A stretch of 64,000 nucleotides of DNA from Blastococcus sp. CPCC 205250 (GTDB lineage Bacteria; Actinomycetota; Actinomycetes; Mycobacteriales; Geodermatophilaceae), in contig NZ_JABGCG010000001.1 in NCBI RefSeq assembly GCF_019799925.1, forward strand, positions 186,001 through 250,000, in the 5' to 3' direction. Position 1 is the first letter of the stretch. Each line of letters begins with the position of its first letter. The translations under genes and the position numbers were made by a program. Below are positions 16,144-24,018 of this stretch, piece by piece. The notes below the pieces were generated by a model. It saw only the letters and a program-made list of their open reading frames with translations, searched no databases and had not been told where the DNA came from.

Positions 16144-16559
16144 GCCTGCGGCAGCGGCACGTTCTGCAGCCGCACCTGACCGCGCGCGACGAGCTTGCCG
16201 TCGTCGGCGCGGGTCAGCACGACCTGCCACAGCTGCAGCGTGCGGCCCTGCTGGATGGGCTCGGCGCGCACCGCGAGGCGCCCGGCGGTCATCGGCCGGA
16301 CGAAGTCGGTGTTGTTGTTGACGCCGACGGCGAACTGGCCGCGGTCGGCGACCGCGGCGCTCGCGCCGATGCTGGCGGCCGACTCGATCACCGTGCAGTA
16401 GAGGCCGCCGTGCACCACGCCCCAGGGGGTGTGCTGCTGCGGCCCCGTCTCGACCGTGCCGGTGACCCGGGTGCCGGTGGCCTCGGTGATGTCGAAGGCG
16501 GTGGCGGCGACGAAGGGGCTGGCCGAGGTGAGGTCGACTGGCGGCAGCTCGGCGCTCAC
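16140..16559 (-). CDS. PaaI-family hotdog thioesterase
   Basis: A 139-residue hotdog-fold protein. The core HTPWGVVHGGLYCTVIESAASIG carries the HGG motif, with an active-site Glu in the following helix. NNNTDFVRPMTAGRL forms the second half of the acyl-CoA pocket. It probably hydrolyses small or aromatic acyl-CoA. The GTG at 16559 overlaps the VOC stop by 4 bases. Confidence 0.9.
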   Translation of the reverse strand: MSAELPPVDLTSASPFVAATAFDITEATGTRVTGTVETGPQQHTPWGVVHGGLYCTVIESAASIGASAAVADRGQFAVGVNNNTDFVRPMTAGRLAVRAEPIQQGRTLQLWQVVLTRADDGKLVARGQVRLQNVPLPQA

Positions 16560-16927
16560 GCGGCGTCCCAGACGAGGCAGAACGGGTGACCGACCGGGTC
16601 GGCGTAGACGCGGAAGTCCCCGCCGCCGCCGGGCAGCTTGCGGGCGCCGAGTGCGAGCACCGCCGGCTCGGCCGCCTCGATGTCGGCCACGTACACGTCG
16701 AGGTGGAACTGCTGCGGGCGGTCGGGGTCGGGCCAGTCCGGCGGCTGCAGGTCCGGCGCCTGCTGGAACGCCAGCCGATGCCCCTGCCCGGTGACGACCA
16801 CCCACTCGTCGCCGGGGCCGCCCTTGCTCACCTCCATCCCCAGCAGCTCGGCGTAGAACGTGGCGAGGGCGTGCGCGTCGGGCGCGTCGAGGACGACGGA
16901 GTGCAACTGGCCGATCATGGCTCCCAT
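16556..16927 (-). CDS. VOC-family (glyoxalase/bleomycin-resistance-like) protein
   Basis: A 123-residue protein of one vicinal-oxygen-chelate domain made of two beta-alpha-beta3 halves: LHSVVLDAPDAHALATFYAELLGM, then FHLDVYVADIEAAEPAVLALGA, ending YADPVGHPFCLVW. It is of the class called glyoxalase-like in actinobacteria. ATG at 16927 and ATG at 16918 are both possible starts. It is first in the coupled three-gene operon. Confidence 0.88.
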   Translation of the reverse strand: MGAMIGQLHSVVLDAPDAHALATFYAELLGMEVSKGGPGDEWVVVTGQGHRLAFQQAPDLQPPDWPDPDRPQQFHLDVYVADIEAAEPAVLALGARKLPGGGGDFRVYADPVGHPFCLVWDAA

Positions 16928-17028
16928 CCTGGCGGCGGCGTCGCGTCGCGGCCCAGCGGGATCCGGCCAGGAAGCGCATCGATCCGGCCGGGGAGCGGCG
17001 GCGGGGGAGCGTGGCGGAGGATCGGACC

Positions 17029-17730
17029 GTGCCCGACGCCGCCTCCGCCCCCCGCCTCGGCTCGCTGACCTGGCTGCCCGCCGCCGAGCACCCCGAGCTC
17101 CTCGGCGCGCCGGTCGCCGCCGCCCTGCCCGCGCTCGGCGACCGGGCCTGGGTCGCGGCCATCGACGAGGACCTCGCCGACACCGCCGCGTTCACCGAGG
17201 CCTACGCGGTGCCGCTCGTCGCGTCGGCCAACTGCGTGGTCGTGGCCGCGCGCCGGGCAGGTCAGACGACGCTCGCGGCCTGCCTGGTGCCGGCCACCAC
17301 GCGTGCGGACGTCAACGGGCTCGTCCGGCGCCACCTCGGCGCCCGCAAGGCGTCGTTCGCGCCGCAGGACGTGGCCGTCGCCGAGAGCGGGATGGCCTAC
17401 GGCGGCATCACCCCGGTCGGGCTGCCGGAGGGCTGGCTGCTGCTGGTGGACGCGGCGGTGGCCGCCGCCGACCTCGTGGTCGTGGGCTCGGGGACCCGCG
17501 GCAGCAAGCTCGCCGTCCCCGGGGCGGTCCTGGCCGCGCTGCCCGGCGCCGAGGTGCTCGAGCACCTGGGCCAGCCCGTGCCGGAGGAGCCCCGGTCGCG
17601 CCCGGCCGCCGCGGTCGCGGACCGGGCGCCGGACGACCGCGACGTCGGCTGGGGCGAGCGGCCCCGGGATCCCGGAGACGACGACCGCCGGTACCTGGAG
17701 GACCGGCCGCCCCACTGGGGCAGCGACTGA
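17029..17730 (+). CDS. YbaK/EbsC-type aminoacyl-tRNA deacylase with acidic C-terminal tail
   Basis: A 233-residue protein. The YbaK/ProX-type editing domain covers about residues 55-180 (ANCVVVAARR, HLGARKASFAP, ESGMAYGGITPVGLP, VVGSGTRGSKLAV). It likely removes mischarged amino acids from tRNA-Pro or relatives. The last 45 residues form a low-complexity tail rich in Asp, Arg and Pro that ends YLEDRPPHWGSD. GTG 17029 is preferred: GGAGG lies 8 bases upstream, whereas the in-frame GTG at 17011 has no well-spaced site. Confidence 0.87.
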   Translation: MPDAASAPRLGSLTWLPAAEHPELLGAPVAAALPALGDRAWVAAIDEDLADTAAFTEAYAVPLVASANCVVVAARRAGQTTLAACLVPATTRADVNGLVRRHLGARKASFAPQDVAVAESGMAYGGITPVGLPEGWLLLVDAAVAAADLVVVGSGTRGSKLAVPGAVLAALPGAEVLEHLGQPVPEEPRSRPAAAVADRAPDDRDVGWGERPRDPGDDDRRYLEDRPPHWGSD

Positions 17731-17748
17731 CCCGAGGGCAGCGGTCCG

Positions 17749-18186
17749 CTACAGCTGCCCGGGCAGCGTCGTGGTGCCCGGGCCGGTCGGGTCGGGGCCG
17801 GGGCCGGCGCCCTGCTGGGCGCGCAGCAGGTCGCGGATCTCGACCAGCAGTTCGACCTGCGTGGGCTGCGTGGGCCCGGCCTCCTCGCCGCGCTTGCGCC
17901 GCTCCATGACCTTCTTCAGCGGCAGGACGACGAGGAAGTAGACGACCGCGGCGGTGATCAGGAAGGTGATCACCGCGTTGACGAAGGCGGCCCAGTCGAA
18001 GACCTGGTCGTTGACCGTGAACGTGCCGCCGTCGAGGCCGCCGCCGCCGAAGACGGCGATGAGCGGCTCGAGGAAGGAGGCGGTGAACTGGCTGACGAGG
18101 GCCGTGAAGGCGGCGCCGATCACGACGGCGACGGCCAGCTCGACGACGTTGCCGCGCAGCAGGAAGTCCTTGAAGCCCTTGATCAT
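17749..18186 (-). CDS. mscL: Large-conductance mechanosensitive channel MscL
   Basis: A 145-residue MscL. N-terminal MIKGFKDFLLRGNVVELAVAVVIG is the amphipathic helix plus first pore helix. The second helix is FVNAVITFLITAAVVYFLVV. A cytoplasmic helix VELLVEIRDLLRAQ follows, then a Gly/Pro tail. It opens under membrane tension to release osmolytes. The ATG at 18186 is chosen because AGGGG lies 9 bases upstream; the ATG at 18195 would touch that site. Confidence 0.95.
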   Translation of the reverse strand: MIKGFKDFLLRGNVVELAVAVVIGAAFTALVSQFTASFLEPLIAVFGGGGLDGGTFTVNDQVFDWAAFVNAVITFLITAAVVYFLVVLPLKKVMERRKRGEEAGPTQPTQVELLVEIRDLLRAQQGAGPGPDPTGPGTTTLPGQL

Positions 18187-18238
18187 GAGGTGCATCCCCT
18201 CACACGGGCACCCTGCGCGTCCAGGCGTGTGCGACGGG

Positions 18239-18949
18239 TCACGGCGGAGGCAGGCTGAGGGTGAGCGTCGAGGTCGTCGCGGCGGCGGCCAGGTCGGCGG
18301 CGGTGGCCGCGTCGACGGCCAGCAGCAGGAGGCCGGCCGCCGGGTCGTCGCCCGGCGGGGCCGCCCGCAGCACCAGCGCGCGTGCGGCGACGACGCGGGC
18401 GCGGGGGTCGCCGTCGGTCGTGGCCAGCACGTCGACGTGGTCCCCGGTGCGGGGCAGGGCGCTCACCGCGGCGTCGGCCGTGCGGACCGGGGCGGCGACG
18501 GTGCCCGCCGGCAGCAGCGCGGTCAGGCCCGGGCCGACCAGCCGGACGTCGGTGACCGGCTCGCCGGCACGGACCGCGCCGGCCAGCGCCCGCCCCACCA
18601 GCTCGTCGGGATCGGCGGCCGCACCGCCGGGAGCCGTGGGCAGGCGGGTGACGGCGAGGTCGGCGGCGGTGAGGACCGTGCCGGCGGGCAGGTCGGCCGC
18701 GGCGGTCACCACGGGCGCGGGCGGGGCCGGGCCTCCGGCGGGCGGCGAGGCCGGCTCCGGCCGGAGCGCGAGCACGAGTGCTCCGGCGGCCAGCAGCCCG
18801 GCCAGGCACCGGCGCACGAGGGAGACGACCGAGCGGGGGCGGCGCAGGCGGACCATGCCGTCGACGATGCGCGGCCGGCCACCCCGGGAGGGCGCCGGCC
18901 GCGGAGCTGTGGAGGAGCGTGCGGGATGTGGACGGTGGGCGCCGTCCAC
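18239..18949 (-). CDS. SAF-domain protein (CpaB/RcpC-like)
   Basis: A protein of up to 236 residues. A membrane segment (VVSLVRRCLAGLLAAGALVLAL) is followed by a Pro-rich stretch and a SAF domain: VVTAAADLPAGTVLTAADLAVTRLP, GRALAGAVRAGEPVTDVRLV. The C-terminal half resembles the RcpC domain of Flp pilus CpaB proteins (GDHVDVLATTDG). No other pilus gene is nearby. In actinobacteria such genes often sit beside fmdB and mscL, as here. The start is uncertain: GTG 18949 or ATG 18856, the latter beginning MVRLRRPRS directly before the membrane segment. Confidence 0.8.
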   Translation of the reverse strand: MDGAHRPHPARSSTAPRPAPSRGGRPRIVDGMVRLRRPRSVVSLVRRCLAGLLAAGALVLALRPEPASPPAGGPAPPAPVVTAAADLPAGTVLTAADLAVTRLPTAPGGAAADPDELVGRALAGAVRAGEPVTDVRLVGPGLTALLPAGTVAAPVRTADAAVSALPRTGDHVDVLATTDGDPRARVVAARALVLRAAPPGDDPAAGLLLLAVDAATAADLAAAATTSTLTLSLPPP

Positions 18950-18952
18950 CCG

Positions 18953-19303
18953 TCAGCCGGCGCTGGCCGCCTTGGCCCCGCCGCCGGAGGTCGAGGAGGA
19001 CGACGACGAGGTGCTCGTCGAGGACTCCTTCGTCGTGGTGCTGCCGCCGCCGTCGGAGGACGACCCGGAGGTCGACGACGAACCCGACGAGGAGGACGCG
19101 GTCTCGCTCGAGGAGGAGCTCTTCCGGCTGTCGGTGCGGTAGAAGCCCGAGCCCTTGAAGACGACGCCGACCGAGCCGTAGACCTTGCGCACCGGGGCGC
19201 CGCACTCGGGGCACTCGCTGACGGGCGCGTCGGTGAAGGACTGCACGACCTCGAACTGGTGCTTGCCGTCGGGGTTGGTGCAGGCGTACTGGTAGGTCGG
19301 CAC
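18953..19303 (-). CDS. FmdB-family zinc-ribbon protein with Ser-rich tail
   Basis: A 116-residue protein. Residues 1-56 are the FmdB putative zinc ribbon (PTYQYACTNPDGKHQFEVV, then SECPECGAPVRKVYG, FKGSGFYRTDSR). The second Cys pair (CPEC) is intact, but the first has only one Cys because the second has become part of NPDGKH. The last 60 residues are almost all Ser, Thr and Gly. The GTG at 19303 has AGGAG 9 bases upstream and yields the conserved PTYQY start. Confidence 0.88.
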   Translation of the reverse strand: MPTYQYACTNPDGKHQFEVVQSFTDAPVSECPECGAPVRKVYGSVGVVFKGSGFYRTDSRKSSSSSETASSSSGSSSTSGSSSDGGGSTTTKESSTSTSSSSSSTSGGGAKAASAG

Positions 19304-19504
19304 GGCGAGAGGCTCCTGGGAGGCGGGAGGTCGGGCGCGCCGGGCTGGCACTCTCGCCCGGCGACTGCCAATGATGCGCCCTCGGGAGCCCGTCCGTCCA
19401 ACACCGTCGGCGAGTGTGGGGTCCGTGGAGCGCGTGAGGGACCCGATGGGGTGGCGCCGCAGCAGGACCTCGCCGGTCCGCGCGACCGGGGGGCGGCCCT
19501 GCGC

Positions 19505-20224
19505 TCACCCGCCGGCGCGGGGGATCAGCCGGCGGTGGGAGGTGGCGTCCGGGCTGAGGGCGAGCAGGCCCTCGGTGAGCGCGTCGGCTGCGGCGTGCGC
19601 GTCGTCGTCGGTCAGCGGGTCGAGCACGTCGAGGACGAAGACTGCGCTGGTGGTGGCGGGGGTGATGCCGGTGCGGGTGCACTGCCGCCAGTTCCAGCGG
19701 CGGCAGGTGACGCCGGCGTCGTCGCGCCAGACGACCTCGCCGGCCTCCGGGTGCTCGACGACCGCCTCGCCGCCGGCGACGGTGTCGAACGCCTCGGTGC
19801 CGTCGGCGCGGACCAGCCGCGGCGGGCCGGCGTAGGCGGCGCGGTCCTCCCCGCCGAAGGGGATCATCGAGGCGATGGAGACGGCGTTGTAGACGTCGGT
19901 GATCCGGTCGACGCGCGGCAGGCCGCCGGCGTCGAGCCGGCGCATCAGCGCCTCCACGCTGGGCCGGGTGCGCTGCGGCTTGGCCCCGAACGCCCGGTAG
20001 GCCTCCCGCCACGCGGCCAGGTGCGGCAGCTCCTCGGGCCTGCGCCCGTCGAGTCGCTCCCGCGCGGTGGCCTCGGCGGCGGTGAGGACCCGCTCGCTCA
20101 CCTCGTCGCTGGGGCCGCCCTGCAGGCCGTCGGCGGTCAGCAGCAGCGCCCGGTAGTCCGGCCGCAGCGCGGACACCGCGTGGTCGACGGTGGCGGCGGC
20201 GAGCCACTGCTGGGGGTCGGTCAC
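19505..20224 (-). CDS. B3/4 domain protein (tRNA-editing-like)
   Basis: A 239-residue protein with the B3/4 domain found in the beta subunit of phenylalanyl-tRNA synthetase and in stand-alone proteins (AYRAFGAKPQRTRPSVEALM, DRITDVYNAVSIASMIPFGGED, DDAGVTCRRWNWRQCTRTGIT). Stand-alone members are thought to edit mischarged tRNAs or bind amino acids; this is family inference. The GTG at 20224 has GGAGG 6 bases upstream. It lies alone between fmdB and ynfA. Confidence 0.87.
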   Translation of the reverse strand: MTDPQQWLAAATVDHAVSALRPDYRALLLTADGLQGGPSDEVSERVLTAAEATARERLDGRRPEELPHLAAWREAYRAFGAKPQRTRPSVEALMRRLDAGGLPRVDRITDVYNAVSIASMIPFGGEDRAAYAGPPRLVRADGTEAFDTVAGGEAVVEHPEAGEVVWRDDAGVTCRRWNWRQCTRTGITPATTSAVFVLDVLDPLTDDDAHAAADALTEGLLALSPDATSHRRLIPRAGG

Positions 20225-20290
20225 GAACGGCCTCCGGTGACTGGGGCTGGGACACGGTGACGGTCGCACCGCCGGCGTGGCCCGGCCGGG

Positions 20291-20626
20291 TCAGGCCGAG
20301 CGCGGCGAGTACATGATCACGGCGACGCCCACGAGGCAGATCAGGGCGCCGACGACGTCGTACCGGTCGGGCCGGAAGCCGTCGACGGCCATGCCCCACA
20401 GCAGGCTGCCCGCGACGAAGACGCCCCCGTAGGCGGCCAGGATGCGCCCGAACTCGGCGTCCGGCTGGAGGGTGGCGACGAAGCCGTACGCCCCCAGCGC
20501 GACCACGCCCAGGCCGATCCACAGCCAGCCGCGGTGCTCGCGCACGCCCTGCCAGACCAGCCAGGCGCCGCCGATCTCCGCGACGGCGGCCAGGACGAAC
20601 AGCAGGACCGAGCGCGCGACCGTCAT
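20291..20626 (-). CDS. YnfA-family small membrane protein
   Basis: A 111-residue UPF0060/YnfA protein with four predicted helices ([75 protein letters not shown]). AAVAEIGG and AAYGGVFV are family marks. It is related in fold to small multidrug resistance transporters; the substrate is unknown. It is divergent from the MarR gene, starts 113 bases apart, so MarR may regulate it. Confidence 0.92.
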   Translation of the reverse strand: MTVARSVLLFVLAAVAEIGGAWLVWQGVREHRGWLWIGLGVVALGAYGFVATLQPDAEFGRILAAYGGVFVAGSLLWGMAVDGFRPDRYDVVGALICLVGVAVIMYSPRSA

Positions 20627-20739
20627 GACCGCGAGCGTGTCAGGTGCTGCCGTGTGCCCCGCCCGCCCGCAGGGGGACGGCGGTCCCCCCGACGGGTCCG
20701 GGGTGCCGCGGCGTCCCCGTGCAGTCGTACGGTCGGCGC

Positions 20740-21240
20740 GTGGCGACGCGGTGGCTCGACGACGATCAGCAGCGCGCGTGGCGCGCCTGGCTCAGCGTCA
20801 GCGAGCTGGTGCCCCGCGTCCTGGACGCGCAGCTCCAGCGCGACGCCGGCCTGAGCCACGCCGCCTACGTCGTCCTCGCGATGCTGTCGGAGGCGCCGGG
20901 CCGGGCCCGCCGGATGAGCGACCTGGCGCGCCGGGCGAACCAGACGCAGAGCCGGCTGTCGCACACCGTCGGCCGGCTGGAGGAGCGGGGCTGGGTCCGG
21001 CGGGAGCGGGCCTCCGAGGACGGCCGCGGCAACCTCGCCGTCCTCACCGACGCGGGGTGGGAGGTCGTCCGGCAGGCCGCCCCGGGCCACGTCGAGGCGG
21101 TGCGCTCGGCGCTGTTCGACTCGATGACGCCGGAGCAGACCCGCGCGCTGGGCGACGCGCTGGAGCAGGTGCTCGAGCGGCTGGACCCCGACCACAGCCT
21201 GCGGGTCGAGCACGGCGCCGACGCCGGTCCGCAGGGCTGA
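20740..21240 (+). CDS. MarR-family transcriptional regulator
   Basis: A 166-residue winged-helix protein. The HTH is [45 protein letters not shown] and the wing is [19 protein letters not shown]. Flanking helices form the dimer interface. GTG 20740 gives the usual length; the frame runs upstream without coding character. It may control ynfA or act in trans. No ligand is inferred. Confidence 0.92.
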   Translation: MATRWLDDDQQRAWRAWLSVSELVPRVLDAQLQRDAGLSHAAYVVLAMLSEAPGRARRMSDLARRANQTQSRLSHTVGRLEERGWVRRERASEDGRGNLAVLTDAGWEVVRQAAPGHVEAVRSALFDSMTPEQTRALGDALEQVLERLDPDHSLRVEHGADAGPQG

Positions 21241-21298
21241 CGGCCCGCACCTGGCGCGCGCCGAGGTCCAGCACGCGCGGCAGGCGGCCCGCCGGGCG

Positions 21299-22816
21299 CT
21301 ACCGGCCGAGGTGCCGGTAGCGGTGCAGGCGGCGGCGGAAGCGCTCGTTGTCGTCGCGGCCCAGGAGGCCGGCCAGTTCCTCGCCGAGCACCCGCCCGAG
21401 GCGCAGGCAGAACTCCTGCGGCTCGTCGGCGGCGTCGGGCCGCTCGGGCACGACGCGGTCGACGATGCCGGCGCGCCACAGGTCGGTGGCCCGCACACCC
21501 TGGTCGGCGGCCATGTCGTCGGCCCGGTCGACCGTGCGGTGCACGATCACGCTCGCGCCCTCCGGCGGGAGCGGCCCGAGCCAGCCGTTGGCCGCCGACA
21601 GCACGCGGTCGGCCGGCACGAGGGCCAGCGCGCCGCCGCCGGTGCCCTGGCCCAGCAGCACGGCGATGGTCGGCGCCTTGAGCATCACCAGGTCCTGCAG
21701 GCATCGGGCGATCTCGGCGGCCAGCCCGCCCTCCTCGGCCTCCTGCGACAGCGCAGCACCCGGGGTGTCGATGAGCGTGACCAGCGGCAGCCGCAGCTCG
21801 GCGGCCAGCCGCATGCCGCGCCGGGCCTCGCGCAGCGCCGCCGGGCCCAGCGGCGCCGACAGCGACTGCCCGCGGCGGTCCTGGCCCAGCACCACGCAGG
21901 GCGCGCCCCCGAAGCGGGCCAGCGCCAGGAGCAGGCCGGGGTCCTTCTCCCCGGCGCCGGTGCCGGACAGGCCGACGACGTCGGTGGCCGCGGTCCGCAG
22001 CAGCCGGCGCACGCCGGGCCGGTCCTCGCGCCGGCTGGCGGTGACGGACTCCCAGGCGGTGCGCCCGTCCTCGGGGTCGTCGGCGTCGGTCCCGTCCTCG
22101 GGCGTCGGGCGCTCGGCGCCGGCGACGTCCTGGTGCCAGGTGCGGCGGGCGGCCAGCACCCGCAGCGCGCGGTCGGCGACGTCGGCGATCTGGTCGTGCG
22201 GGACGACGGCGTCGATGAGGCCGCGCTCGGCCAGGTGCTCGGCGGTCTGGACGCCCTCGGGGAACGGCTCGCCGTAGAGCGCCTCGTACACCCGCGGGCC
22301 GAGGAAGCCGATGGAGGCGCCGGGCTCGGCGATGGTCACGTGCCCCAGCGACCCCCACGAGGCCAGCACGCCGCCGAACGTCGGGTGCCGGAGGTAGACC
22401 AGGTAGGGGAGCCCGGCCTCCTTGTGCCGGGCGATGGCGGCGGTGATGCCGATCATCTGGAGGAAGGCGACCGTGCCCTCCTGCATCCGTGTACCCCCGG
22501 AGACAGGAGCGGCCAGCAGCGGCAGCCCCTCCTCGGTGGCGCGCTCGACCGCGGAGACCAGCCGGTCGGCGGCGGCCACCCCGATGGAGCCGGCGAGGAA
22601 CCCGAACTCCCCGGCGACGACGGCGACGCGGCGGCCGCGCAGCAGCCCCTCGCCGGTGATGATCGACTCGTCCTGGCGGGTCTTCTCCGCGGCCCTGGCC
22701 AGCTCGGCGGCGTACGCGGGGGCGACGTCGCGGACCGGGACGGGCGCGTCCCACGACTGCCACGACCCCGGGTCCAGGACCCGGTCGCGGAGCGTGCGGG
22801 CGTCGGTGCCACTCAT
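21299..22816 (-). CDS. Fused acyl-CoA carboxyltransferase (AccD-AccA-like)
   Basis: A 505-residue protein with two crotonase-fold halves. The N-terminal half is AccD-like (GTRMQEGTVAFLQM, HPTFGGVLASWGSLGHVTIAEPGASIGFLGPRV) but lacks the AccD zinc ribbon. The C-terminal half is AccA-like (LRLPLVTLIDTPGAALSQEAEEGG, GQGTGGGALALVPADRVL, LPPEGASVIVHR). No biotin carboxylase or biotin carrier gene is nearby. The ATG at 22816 overlaps the CoA-transferase stop (ATGA). In this operon it may act on a dicarboxylyl-CoA such as malonyl-CoA, perhaps as a decarboxylase or transcarboxylase; this is inference. Confidence 0.87.
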   Translation of the reverse strand: MSGTDARTLRDRVLDPGSWQSWDAPVPVRDVAPAYAAELARAAEKTRQDESIITGEGLLRGRRVAVVAGEFGFLAGSIGVAAADRLVSAVERATEEGLPLLAAPVSGGTRMQEGTVAFLQMIGITAAIARHKEAGLPYLVYLRHPTFGGVLASWGSLGHVTIAEPGASIGFLGPRVYEALYGEPFPEGVQTAEHLAERGLIDAVVPHDQIADVADRALRVLAARRTWHQDVAGAERPTPEDGTDADDPEDGRTAWESVTASRREDRPGVRRLLRTAATDVVGLSGTGAGEKDPGLLLALARFGGAPCVVLGQDRRGQSLSAPLGPAALREARRGMRLAAELRLPLVTLIDTPGAALSQEAEEGGLAAEIARCLQDLVMLKAPTIAVLLGQGTGGGALALVPADRVLSAANGWLGPLPPEGASVIVHRTVDRADDMAADQGVRATDLWRAGIVDRVVPERPDAADEPQEFCLRLGRVLGEELAGLLGRDDNERFRRRLHRYRHLGR

Positions 22817-24000
22817 GTGTTCCCCTCGGTCAGCCAGGCGCGGAGCTGGGAGTCTGACGCGCCGAGGACCGGGGGAGCCGCGTGGTCGCGGCGGGTGGTC
22901 TCCGTCTCGCCGTCCGGGCCGGCGTCGAAGAAGCGCAGCGGCGGGCCGGGCAGCTGCAGCGGGCCGAGCGTGGCGTGCTCGACGTCGACCAGGAGCCCCT
23001 GCGACCGCGTCTGGTCCCAGCCGTACACCTCGTCGAGCGTGCGCACCTTGCCCGCGGGGATCCCGGCGGCGTCCAGCCGGGCCAGCAGCGTGGGCGCGTC
23101 GATCTCGGCGAAGGCCTCCTCGAGCAGCGCGATGACCCGCTCCCGGTTGCCGACCCGCTCGCCGTTGGTGGCCAGCCCCTCGGCCTCGGCGTCCAGGCCG
23201 AACTCGGCGCACAGCCGCCGCCACAGCGACTCCGACCCGCAGGACAGCTGCACGCTGCCCCCGGCGCAGCGGAACAGCCCGTACGGGGCGATCGAGGGGT
23301 GGTGGTTGCCCTGCGCCCGGTTGACCTGGCCGCCGACGGTCCACGCCGTCCCCTGGAAGGCGTGCACGCCGACGATCGCCGCGAGCAGCGAGGTGCGCAC
23401 CACCTGGCCGCGGCCGGTCCGCTGGCGCTCCAGCAGCGCGGCGAGCACGCCGTACGCGCCGTAGATGCCGGCGAGCAGGTCGCCGATCGGCACGCCCACC
23501 CGCTGCGGGTCGTCCGGGCCCGAGCCGGTCAGCGACATCAGCCCGGCCTCGCCCTGCGCGATCTGGTCGTACCCGGCGCGGCCGCCCTCCGGGCCGTCGT
23601 GGCCGAAGCCGCTGATGGCCAGCGTCACCAGCCGCGGGTTGAGCTCGGCCAGCACGTCGGTGCCGAAGCCGAGCCGCGCCAGCGTGCCCGGGCGGAAGTT
23701 CTCCAGCAGGACGTCGGCGCGGCGGACCAGCTCCCGCAGCAGCTCCTTGTCGCCGTCGTCCTTCAGGTCGAGGGTCAGCGACTCCTTGTTCCGGTTCGCC
23801 GACAGGAAGTACGTCGACTCCCGGTCGCCGGACTCGGGCTGGACGAACGGCGGGCCCCACCCGCGGGTGTCGTCCCCGCTGCCGGGGCTCTCCACCTTGA
23901 TCACGCGGGCGCCGAGGTCGCCGAGCATCATCCCGGCGTGCGGGCCGGCCAGGGCCCGGGTGAGGTCGACGACGAGGACGCCGTCCAGCGGTCCGGGCAC
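22813..24000 (-). CDS. CaiB/BaiF-family CoA-transferase (class III)
   Basis: A 395-residue class III CoA-transferase. The N-terminal GVLVVDLTRALAGPHAGMMLGDLGARVIKVE is followed by NRNKESLTLDLKD, then RAGYDQIAQGEAGLMSLTG, which carries the expected catalytic Asp. It transfers CoA between carboxylic acids. The GTG start lies 18 bases after the MatC-like gene and its stop overlaps the carboxyltransferase start. Malonate or a related diacid is the likely acceptor given the transporter (inference). Confidence 0.92.
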   Translation of the reverse strand: MPGPLDGVLVVDLTRALAGPHAGMMLGDLGARVIKVESPGSGDDTRGWGPPFVQPESGDRESTYFLSANRNKESLTLDLKDDGDKELLRELVRRADVLLENFRPGTLARLGFGTDVLAELNPRLVTLAISGFGHDGPEGGRAGYDQIAQGEAGLMSLTGSGPDDPQRVGVPIGDLLAGIYGAYGVLAALLERQRTGRGQVVRTSLLAAIVGVHAFQGTAWTVGGQVNRAQGNHHPSIAPYGLFRCAGGSVQLSCGSESLWRRLCAEFGLDAEAEGLATNGERVGNRERVIALLEEAFAEIDAPTLLARLDAAGIPAGKVRTLDEVYGWDQTRSQGLLVDVEHATLGPLQLPGPPLRFFDAGPDGETETTRRDHAAPPVLGASDSQLRAWLTEGNT

Positions 24001-24018
24001 GGGTGTTCTCCGTTCGGT

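Noticed and set aside
21299..22816. Biotin-dependent acetyl-CoA carboxylase subunit for fatty acid synthesis
   Set aside because: No biotin carboxylase or carrier nearby, no zinc ribbon, and coupling to a carrier and CoA-transferase. It remains possible that the protein uses a carrier encoded elsewhere.
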